Positions 34,581 to 45,219 of a stretch of DNA of 64,000 bases are shown here, in pieces. A program made the position numbers and the translations under genes. The stretch is from Reticulascus tulasneorum (Eukaryota; Ascomycota; Sordariomycetes; Glomerellales; Reticulascaceae). The stretch is from positions 1,798,001 to 1,862,000 of the forward strand of contig LSAX01000001.1 of assembly GCA_001557505.1 (NCBI GenBank). The letters are read 5' to 3'. Every line of letters starts with the position of its first letter. Positions within the stretch are counted from its first letter, which is position 1. Under the pieces are notes generated by a model, which was not told the DNA's origin, did no database searches, and was given only the letters and a program-made list of their open reading frames with translations.

Positions 34581-35771
34581 ATGGCACCTACGCGAACGAA
34601 GAAACAACTATCCGACGAACCTACCTCGTCTTCGAAACAGCTGACCACCATGGCTGATCAACGACTACCAACAAAGATCGGGACACCGCGCCAGAGGAGC
34701 CCAATCAAGAGACGAAGAGGCGGCATATCTATTGAGCAGAAGCAGGCCATTATTGACAACTTGCAGCTGGAGAGTGCGTACTTGGATTTCATCGCGCAGG
34801 TTCTTCGCACTAACTGTTAGTAGTTACTGACCGCGCACGACGGCTTCGAGCACAATACAACGCGCAAGCACAAAGCCTCAAATCACGAATCGAAATACGT
34901 GTCAATCGCATTCCAAGAGCGTTGTTGAAGTCTACAATGGGCGATCTGTTGGTCAAGTGCGCAGAACAACAGAAAAGACTGGCCGCCGCGACACGGCCGC
35001 CGCCAGTACCAGAGAAGGACTTCCCGCCTCGGAGCCCGCAGAAGTCTTTCCATGCATCGCAGGCGTCTGTACGACCTCAGAAGAGATTAAGGTAATTATC
35101 AACACTTCTAGTACTGAACTTTGGAACTCGGGCTAACATGCAATAACAGTGACGAGATGGCTGGCGCAGACAAGGAGAACGAGAACGGGCAAATCGAGAA
35201 TCCAAAGAAGAGACAGCGCGGCCCTCCACCCGCTGCAGCCCCGGCTTTCGAAGTGTCACAGGTTCTTTCTCCGACTTCGTCTAATGCTCGTTCGGCACCG
35301 CGTCATCAGACTGTTGCTTCGCCGTCGAAATCCCAGATTGCACGTCCTATGTCTCCGATGAAACCACCTCCAACAGCTCGGTCCGGAGCAGCCACAAGTA
35401 ACCTTGCCAGTATGGTGGAGAAGTCGAAGGCAGGGCGAGCTGCACCCGCAAGAAAGGCTACAACATCCTCAAACACAAGCTCTAGCTCTTCTGGCACCAC
35501 TGCGGCGACGAGAACGAGACGAGCCGCGCCAACTGTAGCTAAGGCCCCGCCAACTCGAACGGCAAGGAGAATTAGTGATTCTAGTGACGGGAGCACGGCA
35601 ACAGTGGTAAAGAAGCTAGTTGCGGTGAAACCGGCACCGGCTCCAGCAGCGAAGAGGACTGTTATGGGCACGATTAGGAAAGGCATGACGGGAGGTACGA
35701 AGAAAGCTGCGGCTGCGAAGCCAGCTGCTACCACAACTGGCACTACCAGAGTGCTACGCAAGAGGGGCTAG
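34581..35771 (+). CDS. Borealin/Nbl1-like subunit of the chromosomal passenger complex
   Basis: Exons 34581-34773, 34824-35091 and 35150-35771, with introns of 50 and 58 nt, give 360 residues. Phases agree, and the first intron has the branch site ACTAAC. The borealin N-terminal helix region is at about residues 45-105: GISIEQKQAIIDNLQLEITD, then RLRAQYNAQAQSLKSRIEIR and VNRIPRALLKSTMGDL. This segment binds INCENP/Sli15 and survivin/Bir1 in the Aurora B complex that corrects kinetochore attachment. The remaining 250 residues are basic, Ala/Pro/Ser/Thr-rich and disordered (for example TRTRRAAPTVAKAPPTRTAR), ending VLRKRG. Yeast Nbl1 is much shorter (about 70 residues), so this is the longer borealin form of moulds. 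The start ATG (GCCATGGCACC) has a strong context. Confidence 0.88.
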
Positions 35772-35921
35772 CATGCTTTGGTGCTGGACATAAGGGTCTT
35801 GGCGTTATGGGTTGTTTTGGGGCTGAGACCATTGTATTGGGTGTACACAGGAAACCGGGTATATGACAGTAGAAGTCTTTGTCAGGCATATTGAATTTAT
35901 GAGCAATGTTCATTGCCGGTG

Positions 35922-36698
35922 CTATCCAGCGCTTGCCTTCTTCTTCTTATCGTCCACGAACTCGAAATTGTCTTCCGGTATATCCTTGTACTTTTCCAGT
36001 AGGAATTCTTCTATCTCATCACTGACGTCCCCCTGCACGACAATCTCCTCCCCACCGCTCGGGGTTTTGGTCACAGAGGACCCTGTTGCGAACTTCTTGC
36101 CAAACTCTTTGGCGACCTTTTTTAGGTCCAGCCCGAATGCCTCCAGGCCAGACACCGCAGTCACAAACTTCCTCTTGTTTCGTTCGATTCTCTTGATCGT
36201 CACGACGCTCTTGGCGAGCTTGTCGACGTGTTTCTGTTCCGCGGCTTCGGCTTTTGCTGCCTTCTTCTGGGCGTCTTTGGCGGCCCGTTTCTGGGCATCG
36301 ACGGAGAGTGATGCGGTTGCGGCTTCTAATGCCTCTGTGTGGAGAGCCATGAGCATTCTAGCTATCCCTAGGTGGAAGTGTGTCTGCGCGTGACGTACCT
36401 GGTGACCAGATCCTTTCATACATATCAAGATGATTCTTTTGCAACCACTCTTGGCACTTCTTGACGGTACCTCCGTACTCGCAATACTACTTACACCTGA
36501 AGTTAGGGGACTGCTGGAACGTCTTCTCAATGCGGTGCCTTCAGAACCGTACCTCCGGCGGCATAGTGCACACTAGACAGACTCATTAGGGCGTGAAGAA
36601 TTGCAGCGACGGGTTAGTCTAGGCTTACCTCCACAGTAGACAACATGACGACCTTGCGGCTCGCTTGAAGCTTCGGGCTGCGTTTCGGTATCGGCCAT
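35922..36698 (-). CDS. TMA22: Translation machinery-associated protein 22 (DENR homologue)
   Basis: SUI1-domain protein that, with Tma20/MCT-1, recycles 40S subunits and supports reinitiation. Four exons, 36698-36629, 36572-36553, 36486-36399 and 36334-35922, give 196 residues. Exon 2 is only 20 nt. Its inclusion restores the N-terminal motif YCGVCTMPPEYCEYGG, a zinc-binding-type CxxC and C segment conserved in DENR proteins. Then come KKCQEWLQKNHLDMYERIW and the SUI1 domain with VVTIKRIERNKRKFVTAVSG and FGKKFATGSSV. Near the C-terminus is IVVQGDVSDEIEEFLLEKY. Introns are 56, 66 and 64 nt, all GT..AG. The start is fixed by MADTETQPEASSEPQGRHVV. It is divergent from the methyltransferase-domain gene and tail to tail with the borealin homologue (150 bp). 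Confidence 0.95.
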
Positions 36699-38107
36699 TC
36701 TGGAGGAGATGCTGGTGATAACAATGAATACTTCGCGATCAAGTCCTTTGGAAGTTGGCAGATGGACTGACGCGGGTCTCTTTTCCAAGTTGATAGCGGG
36801 GTTGCTTTGCTTGTGGTACAATTGAATGGAGGGGCTTGCATAGGTACTTAGGTAGGTAACGCGCCACAGTTCGATTATGTAAGAAAGCATGTGGCACAGG
36901 CGACTGCAAGCCACATATTTTGCCGCCGTGCTGGTTCTCTCGCCTTCCGCCCATTCTCTCCTCTCCTCCACCTAAGCGACGCAGCTCTGCATGACATGAC
37001 ACCCTCTTCCTACGACATTGTCGTCGTGGCAAGACGACCGTTGCATTGCATGCATGATCGGGCCGCCTCTCCAGTTCTTCCGCCATCGACCCCAAGGTAG
37101 AAGTCGCATTTGAGGTCGAGAGAAACATCTCTTGTCGCCACGCGAGTCGCGGTCTTGAGGCTGCTTTGTCGTGGAGCAGCTCATATCCCCAGCCGCAGGG
37201 TCGAGACCGCATTTAATCATCAAAGTCTTGCATGATATGTCTCAATTGTTTCCCTGTTCTGTTCAATAGTTCCTTCTCCGCCAGGCCCAACACCACGGCC
37301 ATTTTCTCCGGACGTGACGGGCGTGGCATCCAATGATGTGTGGGCCAGACAGCACTTAAGCGCCCGGTCGGCGCACATCCTCATCATTGGTCGGTGGCTG
37401 CTGCAGCTGCATTCCCAATCAGGCTCACTCGGATCCATTTTCGCGCGCGCCAGCCAGTCGTCGGTCTGCCAGACCCATCCTCCTGTTCTGTTGCCCAAAT
37501 TAGATGTTCAGTGAGGTCTGTTGATTGGGTGTCCAGCCAATAGTGCCTCGATGGTGGTAGCTTTCGAGAAGAGCTTCATCACTCGATGGACTGGCGTCTC
37601 CCCAAGACTTCCACCCACACCCTCTCTGCAGCCAGTAAGCTGTCGGAGGAGACGCTGTTCGTTGTCCCTGTCACCCAATTCTGCCCTGGATCTCCGTCTT
37701 GGTCGGCCGTCATGCCATGCATTGCCCCATTGGCACGTAGTTCGTGCAGGCCCGCATGTGTGTACATGCGCCGTTCACCATGTAGCCGCCTCCCACCAGT
37801 CGAACTAGGCTCGCAATAAGACTATATCATTCCCAGGCCAACCGCCTGGCCCGCTGCTCTCCTCATCTCCTTCCATCTCCACGCCGTCTTGCTGTTAGTG
37901 CAAATCCCATAGAGGCTTCGTTGATCGAAGCAGCCTGTCGTTTAACCGATCTTTCTTTCCTACATCTTTTCACATGACGCTGGGCGCCCATCGACAGTCT
38001 GACTTACGCGATACTGCGATACTACAATACTCGAACTTTCTCATTTTAATACGTGTGCCATCGATAAACCAGTCACATATCTGAGATATCTGACTGTTTA
38101 TTACACC
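36699..38107. promoter_or_regulatory. Divergent 1.4 kb spacer of TMA22 and the methyltransferase-domain gene
   Basis: No conserved frame. It contains TAGGTACTTAGGTAGGTAAC at 36841-36860, one of the window's AGGTA-rich motifs. The right half probably holds the promoter and a long leader of the 38108 gene, with pyrimidine-rich segments at about 37850-37970. Confidence 0.5.
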
Positions 38108-41065
38108 ATGGCCGAGCTACTTTTACCAGCAACCACATACCAACCTCCCTCGGCTTCGCAGGATCGAAGGCCAGGGAAGTTACTTAATACGATAATGGAG
38201 GACGACAACGAGGATGGACAAAACGAGAGCCGGAGACTGGCCTCCAACCTGAAGATCCAAGCGTGGCTGTCTCCCTTGAGCGACCACTTCCCGACCCCAA
38301 GAGGTTTTCACTTTCTTGCCGCACCGATTCTTCCATCCTCGCCGTCTAGTGCCTCAGCAGACGAGACTGCGTCTCCCACCACCTCCTCAAACCCGTGGAA
38401 CAACAGATCTAGTGTGATGACGGATTGCACCGAGTTTGACGACCTTTATGATGTATCCGACGAGGACGTGCCACGAAGGGCGCTGTCGAGGAAGTCATCT
38501 GTCAGGAAGCGCAACTCCGGTTTGACGGAGACTGTAAGACATAGCTCTGCTGGAACCCGCAAGGTTCTGCCGCCCCTTGTCATTCCCGCAGCCCGTCAAA
38601 CATCCAACGATGACTGGAGCGCTGGCCTCAAGAAGATCACATCACCGGTGCCGCCAACCCCACCCACCCGAGTCGAGATGTCCCCTGAGATTCTCTCCTT
38701 CATGCAAGCCCAGCACGCTCAGGAGATACCGACAATCTCGGCCCCTCCATCCCTCGATGGTAGTCTGAGCTCCGAGCAAATGGCAGCTATGTCTGCGCCG
38801 CCTACCCCAATCATCGGTTCCAACGATGATGAAAACGATGAGAATTGGTCAGGTGTTCAACTCCAGCCAGGTGCTCTCGCCACGCTTCACGCCTTGTCTG
38901 GTGGGGAAGATAGCTACGAGGAGCAGCCCGATCAGCTTCTTGAGATTCCTCAAATGCCGGCACAAGAAATGCGACAGCAATCTCTGCGCCTTTTTACCAA
39001 CTTCGAAGCTCGAGTACCTCGCACGGCCGAGCTAACTCCCAATTCCCATCGCCGCTCACTTGCGGATCTGACGAAGCTTGACATCCCCTCTCCAGGCGGT
39101 TTTTTCTCTGGGTTGTCTCCTCGCACTCGGACCACATGGCACATGCCTAGTCAGTCTCCAGCGGATATGGCGCCACCTACTTCCACCACCGCGGAGCAAT
39201 TCTACCGCGCACCATGGAACATGGACGCTTCCGTACCGCCTGTACCTGTTGCACCAGTCATGAATGCTGCCGAGCAGTTCTACCGAGCTGGATACAATTC
39301 GACATCTCCTGTAGAACAGGTCATCGAGGCCCCCGAAGAGGAGGAAGACGAGGATGATATGCCCACCGCGCGGCCAATTCTGCCAACTATTGCCTCAAGC
39401 TCATCTGCCACCCTTGCAGAGCCCCTTTCGCCAGATGCTGAGGATGCACCAACTGAGATCGTCATTGACTACGACCCGCAGTATGCACGAAAGCAACAAG
39501 AAGTGGCCCTTGGCAATCTTGATCGCACCGAAATGTGGCTCATGGCCCAGCGGGTTTATCTTCAACCAGTGACCGGCACTGATGAGGATGAGGAGGACCG
39601 CGGCCTTGCTACCATCCCAGAGGGCTTGGAGGAAGACAACGAGAAGGCCGTGCCGGAGCCTGAAGTTCAGACTCTGGCTCTGCCCAAGAAGAAGACGGTC
39701 CGCTTCTCCGATGTTGTTGTAGCAACTAATATCCCTCGTTCTTTGCCATCCAAGCTTCTCAGACAAGAGTCAGCATATTACCGTGCATTCCAAGACTACG
39801 TCGTTCGATCGAGAAGCCAGGATGTGTTCGTCCACCGACTCCCCCGTTTCGAAGCTCTCCAGGCTCAGCGGGTCTCTCTCCGCGAGTCTCACCGTAACCA
39901 GCTTTTGGGCAAGTATCAGCTCAGCGTTGTTCCCCAGTCTGCGAAGAAACGACTAAGCGCCAACGTCGCTCGAGGTGACGATGTCATTCTTGACGACCCC
40001 GAGAAGCTCAAGCGCGAGAAGGAGCACGATGCAATGACTCAGATGGGCATGTCCGCATGGCATGTTGCTGCTACCAAGCTTCTCAACGGCGGTAACCTCA
40101 TCTCTGCACCAATTGCCAAGCGGCTCAATCGCCTCTCTCGTATGGCACCGGGCAAAGATGGCGTCGCCCGAGACCGTGCCAGAATCTTGGATCTAGGTGG
40201 GCAAGCTGCCTGCGACTGGGCATGGCACTGCGCTCTCCAGTACCCAAACACCAAGATTTACACGGTGACAACCAAAGCAATCCGCCAGCTTTCCAATGCC
40301 AACATTCGCGGCCCTCCCAACCACCGCCAAGTTGCCGTCGAGCGTCTCACGCGCCTCCCCTTCAAGGACGATCAGTTTGATCTCATTTCCGCCCGTGAGC
40401 TTCACAGCATCCTCAAGTTTGTCGGCGAGAACGGCGAAGACGAGTGGGAGAACTGCCTTAAGGAGTGCATGCGCGTTCTCAAGCCTGGCGGCTACCTGGA
40501 GTTCTCCCTTTTGGACTCGGACATCATGAACGCTGGCCCAATGGGCTTGGCCAAGAGCGTCGAGTTCGGCTTCAACCTCAAGACTCTAGGATATGATCCC
40601 AATCCAACCAAGATGTGGCTCGGTCGTCTCGGCCGCGCAGGCTTTGACGAAGTCCGTCGTGCTTGGATTTGTCTGCCAATGGGGGAGCGTCGCTCTCTCC
40701 AGAAGCCTCTCCCCGCCGTTCCGTTGAGGAACAGCCCCACCGGCGAAGAGGTCAAGACTGTCGCCCTCGAAGCTATGGTCACTGGGAGCACCGATAACAT
40801 CGCCAGCGTTTGCGGCATGGTCGGTGGCTGGAGCTGGGAGCGCTGGCTCCTGCGCTGCGAGATGGAGAAGGTGAGCGGCGAGCTGAGGCTAGCTGATACC
40901 GTCACGGCGGGTGCAGCAATGGCAGAGGCCGGGATGTGCCTCGATGGCGTTGCCGCGATTATTGAGGAGGGCCGCAACTGTGGTGCAGGGTGGCGTATGC
41001 TGAACGGGTATGCGAGGAAGCCGAAGGCGGGGACGGGTTTCATCTCTGTTGGCTTTGCGCTTTGA
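38108..41065 (+). CDS. Large protein with C-terminal SAM-dependent methyltransferase domain
   Basis: Intronless, 985 residues. The first 450 residues are Ser/Pro/Glu-rich and disordered, with two copies of AEQFYRA about 30 residues apart (near residues 365 and 395). A middle part (about 530-680) is more ordered. The class I methyltransferase fold starts near residue 690: ILDLGGQAACDWAWHC as a variant motif I, then LTRLPFKDDQFDLISARELH for the motif II region and CMRVLKPGGYLEFSLLDSD as motif III. The glycine-rich loop is atypical (DLGGQAACDW rather than DxGxGxG), so cofactor binding should be tested. Proteins with a disordered N-terminus plus such a domain are widespread in moulds; the substrate is unknown. 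The ATG context (ACACCATGG) is strong. Confidence 0.88.
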   Translation: MAELLLPATTYQPPSASQDRRPGKLLNTIMEDDNEDGQNESRRLASNLKIQAWLSPLSDHFPTPRGFHFLAAPILPSSPSSASADETASPTTSSNPWNNRSSVMTDCTEFDDLYDVSDEDVPRRALSRKSSVRKRNSGLTETVRHSSAGTRKVLPPLVIPAARQTSNDDWSAGLKKITSPVPPTPPTRVEMSPEILSFMQAQHAQEIPTISAPPSLDGSLSSEQMAAMSAPPTPIIGSNDDENDENWSGVQLQPGALATLHALSGGEDSYEEQPDQLLEIPQMPAQEMRQQSLRLFTNFEARVPRTAELTPNSHRRSLADLTKLDIPSPGGFFSGLSPRTRTTWHMPSQSPADMAPPTSTTAEQFYRAPWNMDASVPPVPVAPVMNAAEQFYRAGYNSTSPVEQVIEAPEEEEDEDDMPTARPILPTIASSSSATLAEPLSPDAEDAPTEIVIDYDPQYARKQQEVALGNLDRTEMWLMAQRVYLQPVTGTDEDEEDRGLATIPEGLEEDNEKAVPEPEVQTLALPKKKTVRFSDVVVATNIPRSLPSKLLRQESAYYRAFQDYVVRSRSQDVFVHRLPRFEALQAQRVSLRESHRNQLLGKYQLSVVPQSAKKRLSANVARGDDVILDDPEKLKREKEHDAMTQMGMSAWHVAATKLLNGGNLISAPIAKRLNRLSRMAPGKDGVARDRARILDLGGQAACDWAWHCALQYPNTKIYTVTTKAIRQLSNANIRGPPNHRQVAVERLTRLPFKDDQFDLISARELHSILKFVGENGEDEWENCLKECMRVLKPGGYLEFSLLDSDIMNAGPMGLAKSVEFGFNLKTLGYDPNPTKMWLGRLGRAGFDEVRRAWICLPMGERRSLQKPLPAVPLRNSPTGEEVKTVALEAMVTGSTDNIASVCGMVGGWSWERWLLRCEMEKVSGELRLADTVTAGAAMAEAGMCLDGVAAIIEEGRNCGAGWRMLNGYARKPKAGTGFISVGFAL

Positions 41066-41497
41066 GTCTACGGACAAGCACAGCATTTCTACTCAGGCCT
41101 CTTTTTTCTTTACTTGACAACTCTTTTATTTCCCTATGTGAGACATGTAGAATGATGGGATGAGGGATGTTGTGTACGAGGGTCCGGGAGCATGGCCTGG
41201 AGTCGTTCGACTCTGGACTTGCGGGATGGAGGGTTGTAATGTTGCGACGGCGGAATACAGGCGCTGGAGGTTTTGACTTTGTACATAGGCACGTTTACTC
41301 TCGCACCTCTTCGAGTGTTGCAGAAAGCATCCCAAAAATTGGCTTACACTTAAACTTGTTTCCCCTGACAAACTTGAGTGACAACATGTTGGATTCAGTA
41401 GGTTTCGGGAAGCAGCCCGAGGACGGAAGTCAAGTGGAAGGTAAAAGATATCATTCATCCTATACATAAAACATGTGTGAAGCCATTAAACGTCCAT
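41066..41497. other. Convergent intergenic spacer
   Basis: 432 bp between the ends of the methyltransferase-domain gene (+) and the zinc-finger gene (-). A short frame on each strand looks like chance. Presumed 3' untranslated regions. Confidence 0.5.
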
Positions 41498-44400
41498 TCA
41501 GTTCTCATGTGCCGCTATAAAGTCGGTATCCATCTTTTCTGTTGCCGGAGGAGAGTGTTTGACATCAACATTGTCGCCTGTATTCTCCTGCTGCGGCTCC
41601 ATGTCTTCATCCGCGGGTGGGTTCACGTTCAGTGCCGTCGACGACTCGCGGGGGGTTTTCGCCGCCGACGGTACGATGACGTTGAGAACGCAGTCGTCCA
41701 GATGCTCATAAAACTCTTGTGCTGTCGCAAAGTAGCTCTGGCAAATGGAGCACTTGGCGCCGTCGCCCCGCACCGCGCCGGAGCCGGTGATGATTAGCTT
41801 GCGGCTGTTCGGTGGCGTTTGCTCCACGTTGTGCACGGACGTCAGATGCCGTTTGAAGACGTCGGCTCGGTTGAATGCTTTCTCGTACACCGTGCCAACC
41901 CCAGGGCAGAACGGACAGACCATGGTGCCCTTGTAATGTGTCAGCGCGTGGCGGTTCTTGTCGTACTTTCGTGCGAATCCTTTGGTATGGTATTCGCATG
42001 TCTCGATAGGGCATTTCTCGGGTCGCTCTTCCTGGTGCGTGAGCATATGTGCCGCGAGGTCTTTGAACACTCTTCCGCAGTCAGGGTGCGGACATCTCGT
42101 CCTGTTGTCAACCGTCTTGCTGGTCGGACTACTCTGTTGGGATGATATGGCAGGCTCAGCTGGTGGTGCGAGCATTGGGCCAGGGGGTGGGGCTGGCGCT
42201 ATTCTCGTTGCTTCGAGAACAGGGGAGCGGGGTGGGACTGGTGTATAATATTCCGGAGGGGGCTTAAAATCGCCCTCCTCCCCCCCGCTGGAATCATCGT
42301 TATCATTCACGTCTATAGACTGCCGAACCTCTCGCATCCAGTCTTTAAGTATTGTCATGGGAGGCCAGTCCCCACTGGCCTTACCTCCCCTATGCGGATT
42401 GAAGTGTGCTCGGCGAAGGTGCGCTGCAGCATTGTAGTACGCCCCGTATCGCTTTTGAGTTACGCAAGCCTTGCACTTGGATAGCGGAATGACCGGCTGT
42501 GGGGAACTTGGGCTGTAATTGTCGGGTTCGTTGCATACCCATCTTTTGACAAGAGCCGCATGTTTCGCATCAGTGTGTCTCCGTAGTTCATGCTCTCCTC
42601 GAAAGCCTTCGGGATACTCGTTGCATTTCGTGCAGTACACTCGACGCAATGGTGGTCTCTGATAGGTTGCTCTGATCCTACTGCTCGAGATCGGAGACCC
42701 TAGTGCCTGTAGGGGTCGACGAGAGAAGGTAGGGCTCTCGCCTACCGTGTGTCTCCGACCCAGGGAATCCATTCCTTGCGGCGAAGTCAGATGATCCGAA
42801 TTACTCCTCATTGAGAACGAGTCCCGGTCTGGTAATGAACCCGGGTCCGGCATCCACGGATCGCCTAGGACCCGCGCTTCTGGCACCGGCCGACGAAGTT
42901 CGTCGCCTGGCTTCAGTATCGGCGGTAAAAGAAATAATGCCGACCGAGATGGTACTCTTTGCTTGAGGAATCCGTTGTACCCGGCGGGGCTGTCCGCATC
43001 ACCGGTTCCTAGATTCATCAAAAAGTCTTTGGTTGATAATATACCCAGCCGACCCCACGTATCTTTTCGTACAATCAGACTCAAGGAGTCAAACACAGCT
43101 CGGCACTTTCCGTCCATTTCCATGCTCGGCTCGTCTAGCATCATTGGACTACAGCCGATGAAGATAGTTACAAGCAGCCTGTATACGCTGTGCATGGCTG
43201 AAACCCCGCTGCTGGAACTGTATGTGGATGCCAGTTGTGAGGAGTGACGGCGTGGTATGTATGATGCGATGTCGACGAGAATCGTCCGCACCACACTGAA
43301 TATGCATAACGAAAAGAACACGGCAAGCCAGGTTGGCGGGTCCAGCATCCCCTTCCGCATGGTAATAGTCTCGAAAGCCTGCAGGAACTGTGCCATGCAA
43401 TTAAATAGTAATCGGTAGTGTCCATCATAATCGACGTCTTCCGGGAAGAGATGCCGGTATTGTGTGTTGCTGTCCAGGCGTATCGAGGGATCTGGTTGTT
43501 GAAGATCCCAGAATATGACTTCCCTCAACAGCAGCTTCGCCCGATAGAGAACGGGATAATTTGCATCTTCTGCTTCCCTGCTTGCAGATATAAGACCACT
43601 GGCCTTGAGCAAGTGTAAAAAGTTGTACATTGTGCCACCGCCATTCCAACTAGCGGTAAGGATGCTCAGGATCGGTGGAGGGCGCTCGATGGCTTCTCTG
43701 GAGTAACTTGAAAGTGTCGGGTTGGACAGTGGAAGGTTAGCAAGCTCTTCGGTCCACCAGAACCCATCATCAAAGTCAAGGTGCGATTTGACGGCGCCGA
43801 GTATTTCAGGTGATATACTGTATATTTTCTCGAGGTACTCGTTCATGCTGCGTCGCTGAGCAAGCGGCGACGTGATCGGAGTTTGAGTTTGTCTCGGGGA
43901 TACAGGTGCTGCATTCCTGTCAGAACTAGCTAGAGTGGCAGAAATCTGGGATTCTTACCTGGAAGCATGACATCTGAAAAGACATCAAGAGGACCACGGT
44001 GGCATCCGAGCTGTTTCCAAAATTCACTATCAGGGGATAGAGATTGATCGGAGCAGAAGGAACATGGTTCATTCGAATCGCACTGCTCATTGTAAGTCAC
44101 TGCGCGAACATCAACAGCCAAGAACCGTCTTACCCCTTTGTTCTGTATCTTGCACCGGAGACAAGGCCCGACGTCACGGAGAAGCTTAAGTTCTCCTATA
44201 GACTGAAGTCGGGATTGGCCAACCCTGCTCCGCTTCAAAGGTGGGAGTAAAGGATCAACTTCGGAGTCAATCGAACCTCTGCCTGGGCCAGGGTATTCGT
44301 TGACGAACGAATATGCCAGCATCGTATCTCGACGGTCTCGTGCTTGGCTTGTCGTGGTTAAGGGAGCCAGGTGGGTCGTGGTCGTAGCTGTCGGTTTGGG

Positions 44401-45219
44401 CAGTTGAACGGCGGCTGGCGGCTGTTTGTTAAAGTCTATGTTGAAGAGTCTCGACGACGATGACGAGTAGTCTGGGTAAGATAAGGGCGGAGTAGTCCCT
44501 ACAGAGAGCCCCGAGTCCCTGTGGGTTGGGAGAGCATGCTCCCTGGCGTGGCTGTCGCGGTCTTCGTGGTTGTAGAAGCCGTAAATGTAGTGCATGCAGC
44601 GTGAATCCCAGCATTTCAGAGAGGGTGGGTTCCGTAACATGGCTGGCAGACTGTCCCTCATGCTCCAGCTTCGGAAGACGGGATCATAATGGGAGAGGTT
44701 TTTGTCCAGCCAAGCGGCGTATCCGGTGGGTGCGTCGTCCAGCAGTGATCGCTTGAGTGCGTCGACGAAGTTGGGACTCGAGAGGTCGAGGCCTTCAAGT
44801 ATGGAATGTGATCAGATGCAGTACTTGGGAATGGCAGTTTGAGGAAAGAAAAACGCTTGGCATACCTTGTTCTAAGCAAGCAGTCTCGATGCACTCACAT
44901 CGGTACTGGAGAGATCTAGCTTCCTCGATCTCGGAGAGAACGGGAAGATTAGCAGAGATGTCTGGACAAGCACACGCGGAGTCAGCAGTGGTAGGTAGAG
45001 AATGCAGTGACCAGCGATTCGCTTACTGTGATGGTCAGAGTAGACCTGCAAGACGCGATGTTTGTGTCGGAGCATGTCCAACTCGAGCTTGATGTTGGGT
45101 CCATACTTGGCGGGAAGCAAAGCAGCGAGCTTGGCTTGGATTTCGGCCTGCTGATCGAGTAGCTGCCGGATGGCATGATCGAGAGCCGGATCGTGGATGG
45201 ACTGGGAATCGGCCGCCAT
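41498..45219 (-). CDS. Zinc-finger protein with Zn2Cys6-like cluster and C2H2 fingers
   Basis: Five exons, 45219-45027, 44961-44866, 44792-44134, 44082-43959 and 43908-41498, give 1160 residues; all introns (50-73 nt) keep phase. The N-terminus is a predicted coiled coil (IRQLLDQQAEIQAKLAALLP, HKHRVLQVYSDHH). A Cys/His segment CWDSRCMHY..HEDRDSHAREH lies near residue 150. A Zn2Cys6-like cluster, CLRCKIQNKGCDSNEPCSFC, sits at about residues 306-330; intron 3 splits it between the second and third Cys. The middle (380-640) is an ordered helical region. C2H2-type fingers occur near residues 770-800 (CTKCNEYPEGF..HELRRHTDAKH) and 955-1060 (CPHPDCGRVF..HMLTH; CPIETCEY..RHALTH; CPFC..HLTSVH). A DNA-binding transcription factor is likely; targets are unknown. 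The start at 45219 gives MAADSQSIHDPALDHAIRQL. Confidence 0.9.

Noticed and set aside
36573..36971. 132-codon minus frame covering TMA22 exon 1
   Set aside because: Only its internal part from the ATG at 36698 to the donor at 36628 is coding; the rest is leader and intron.
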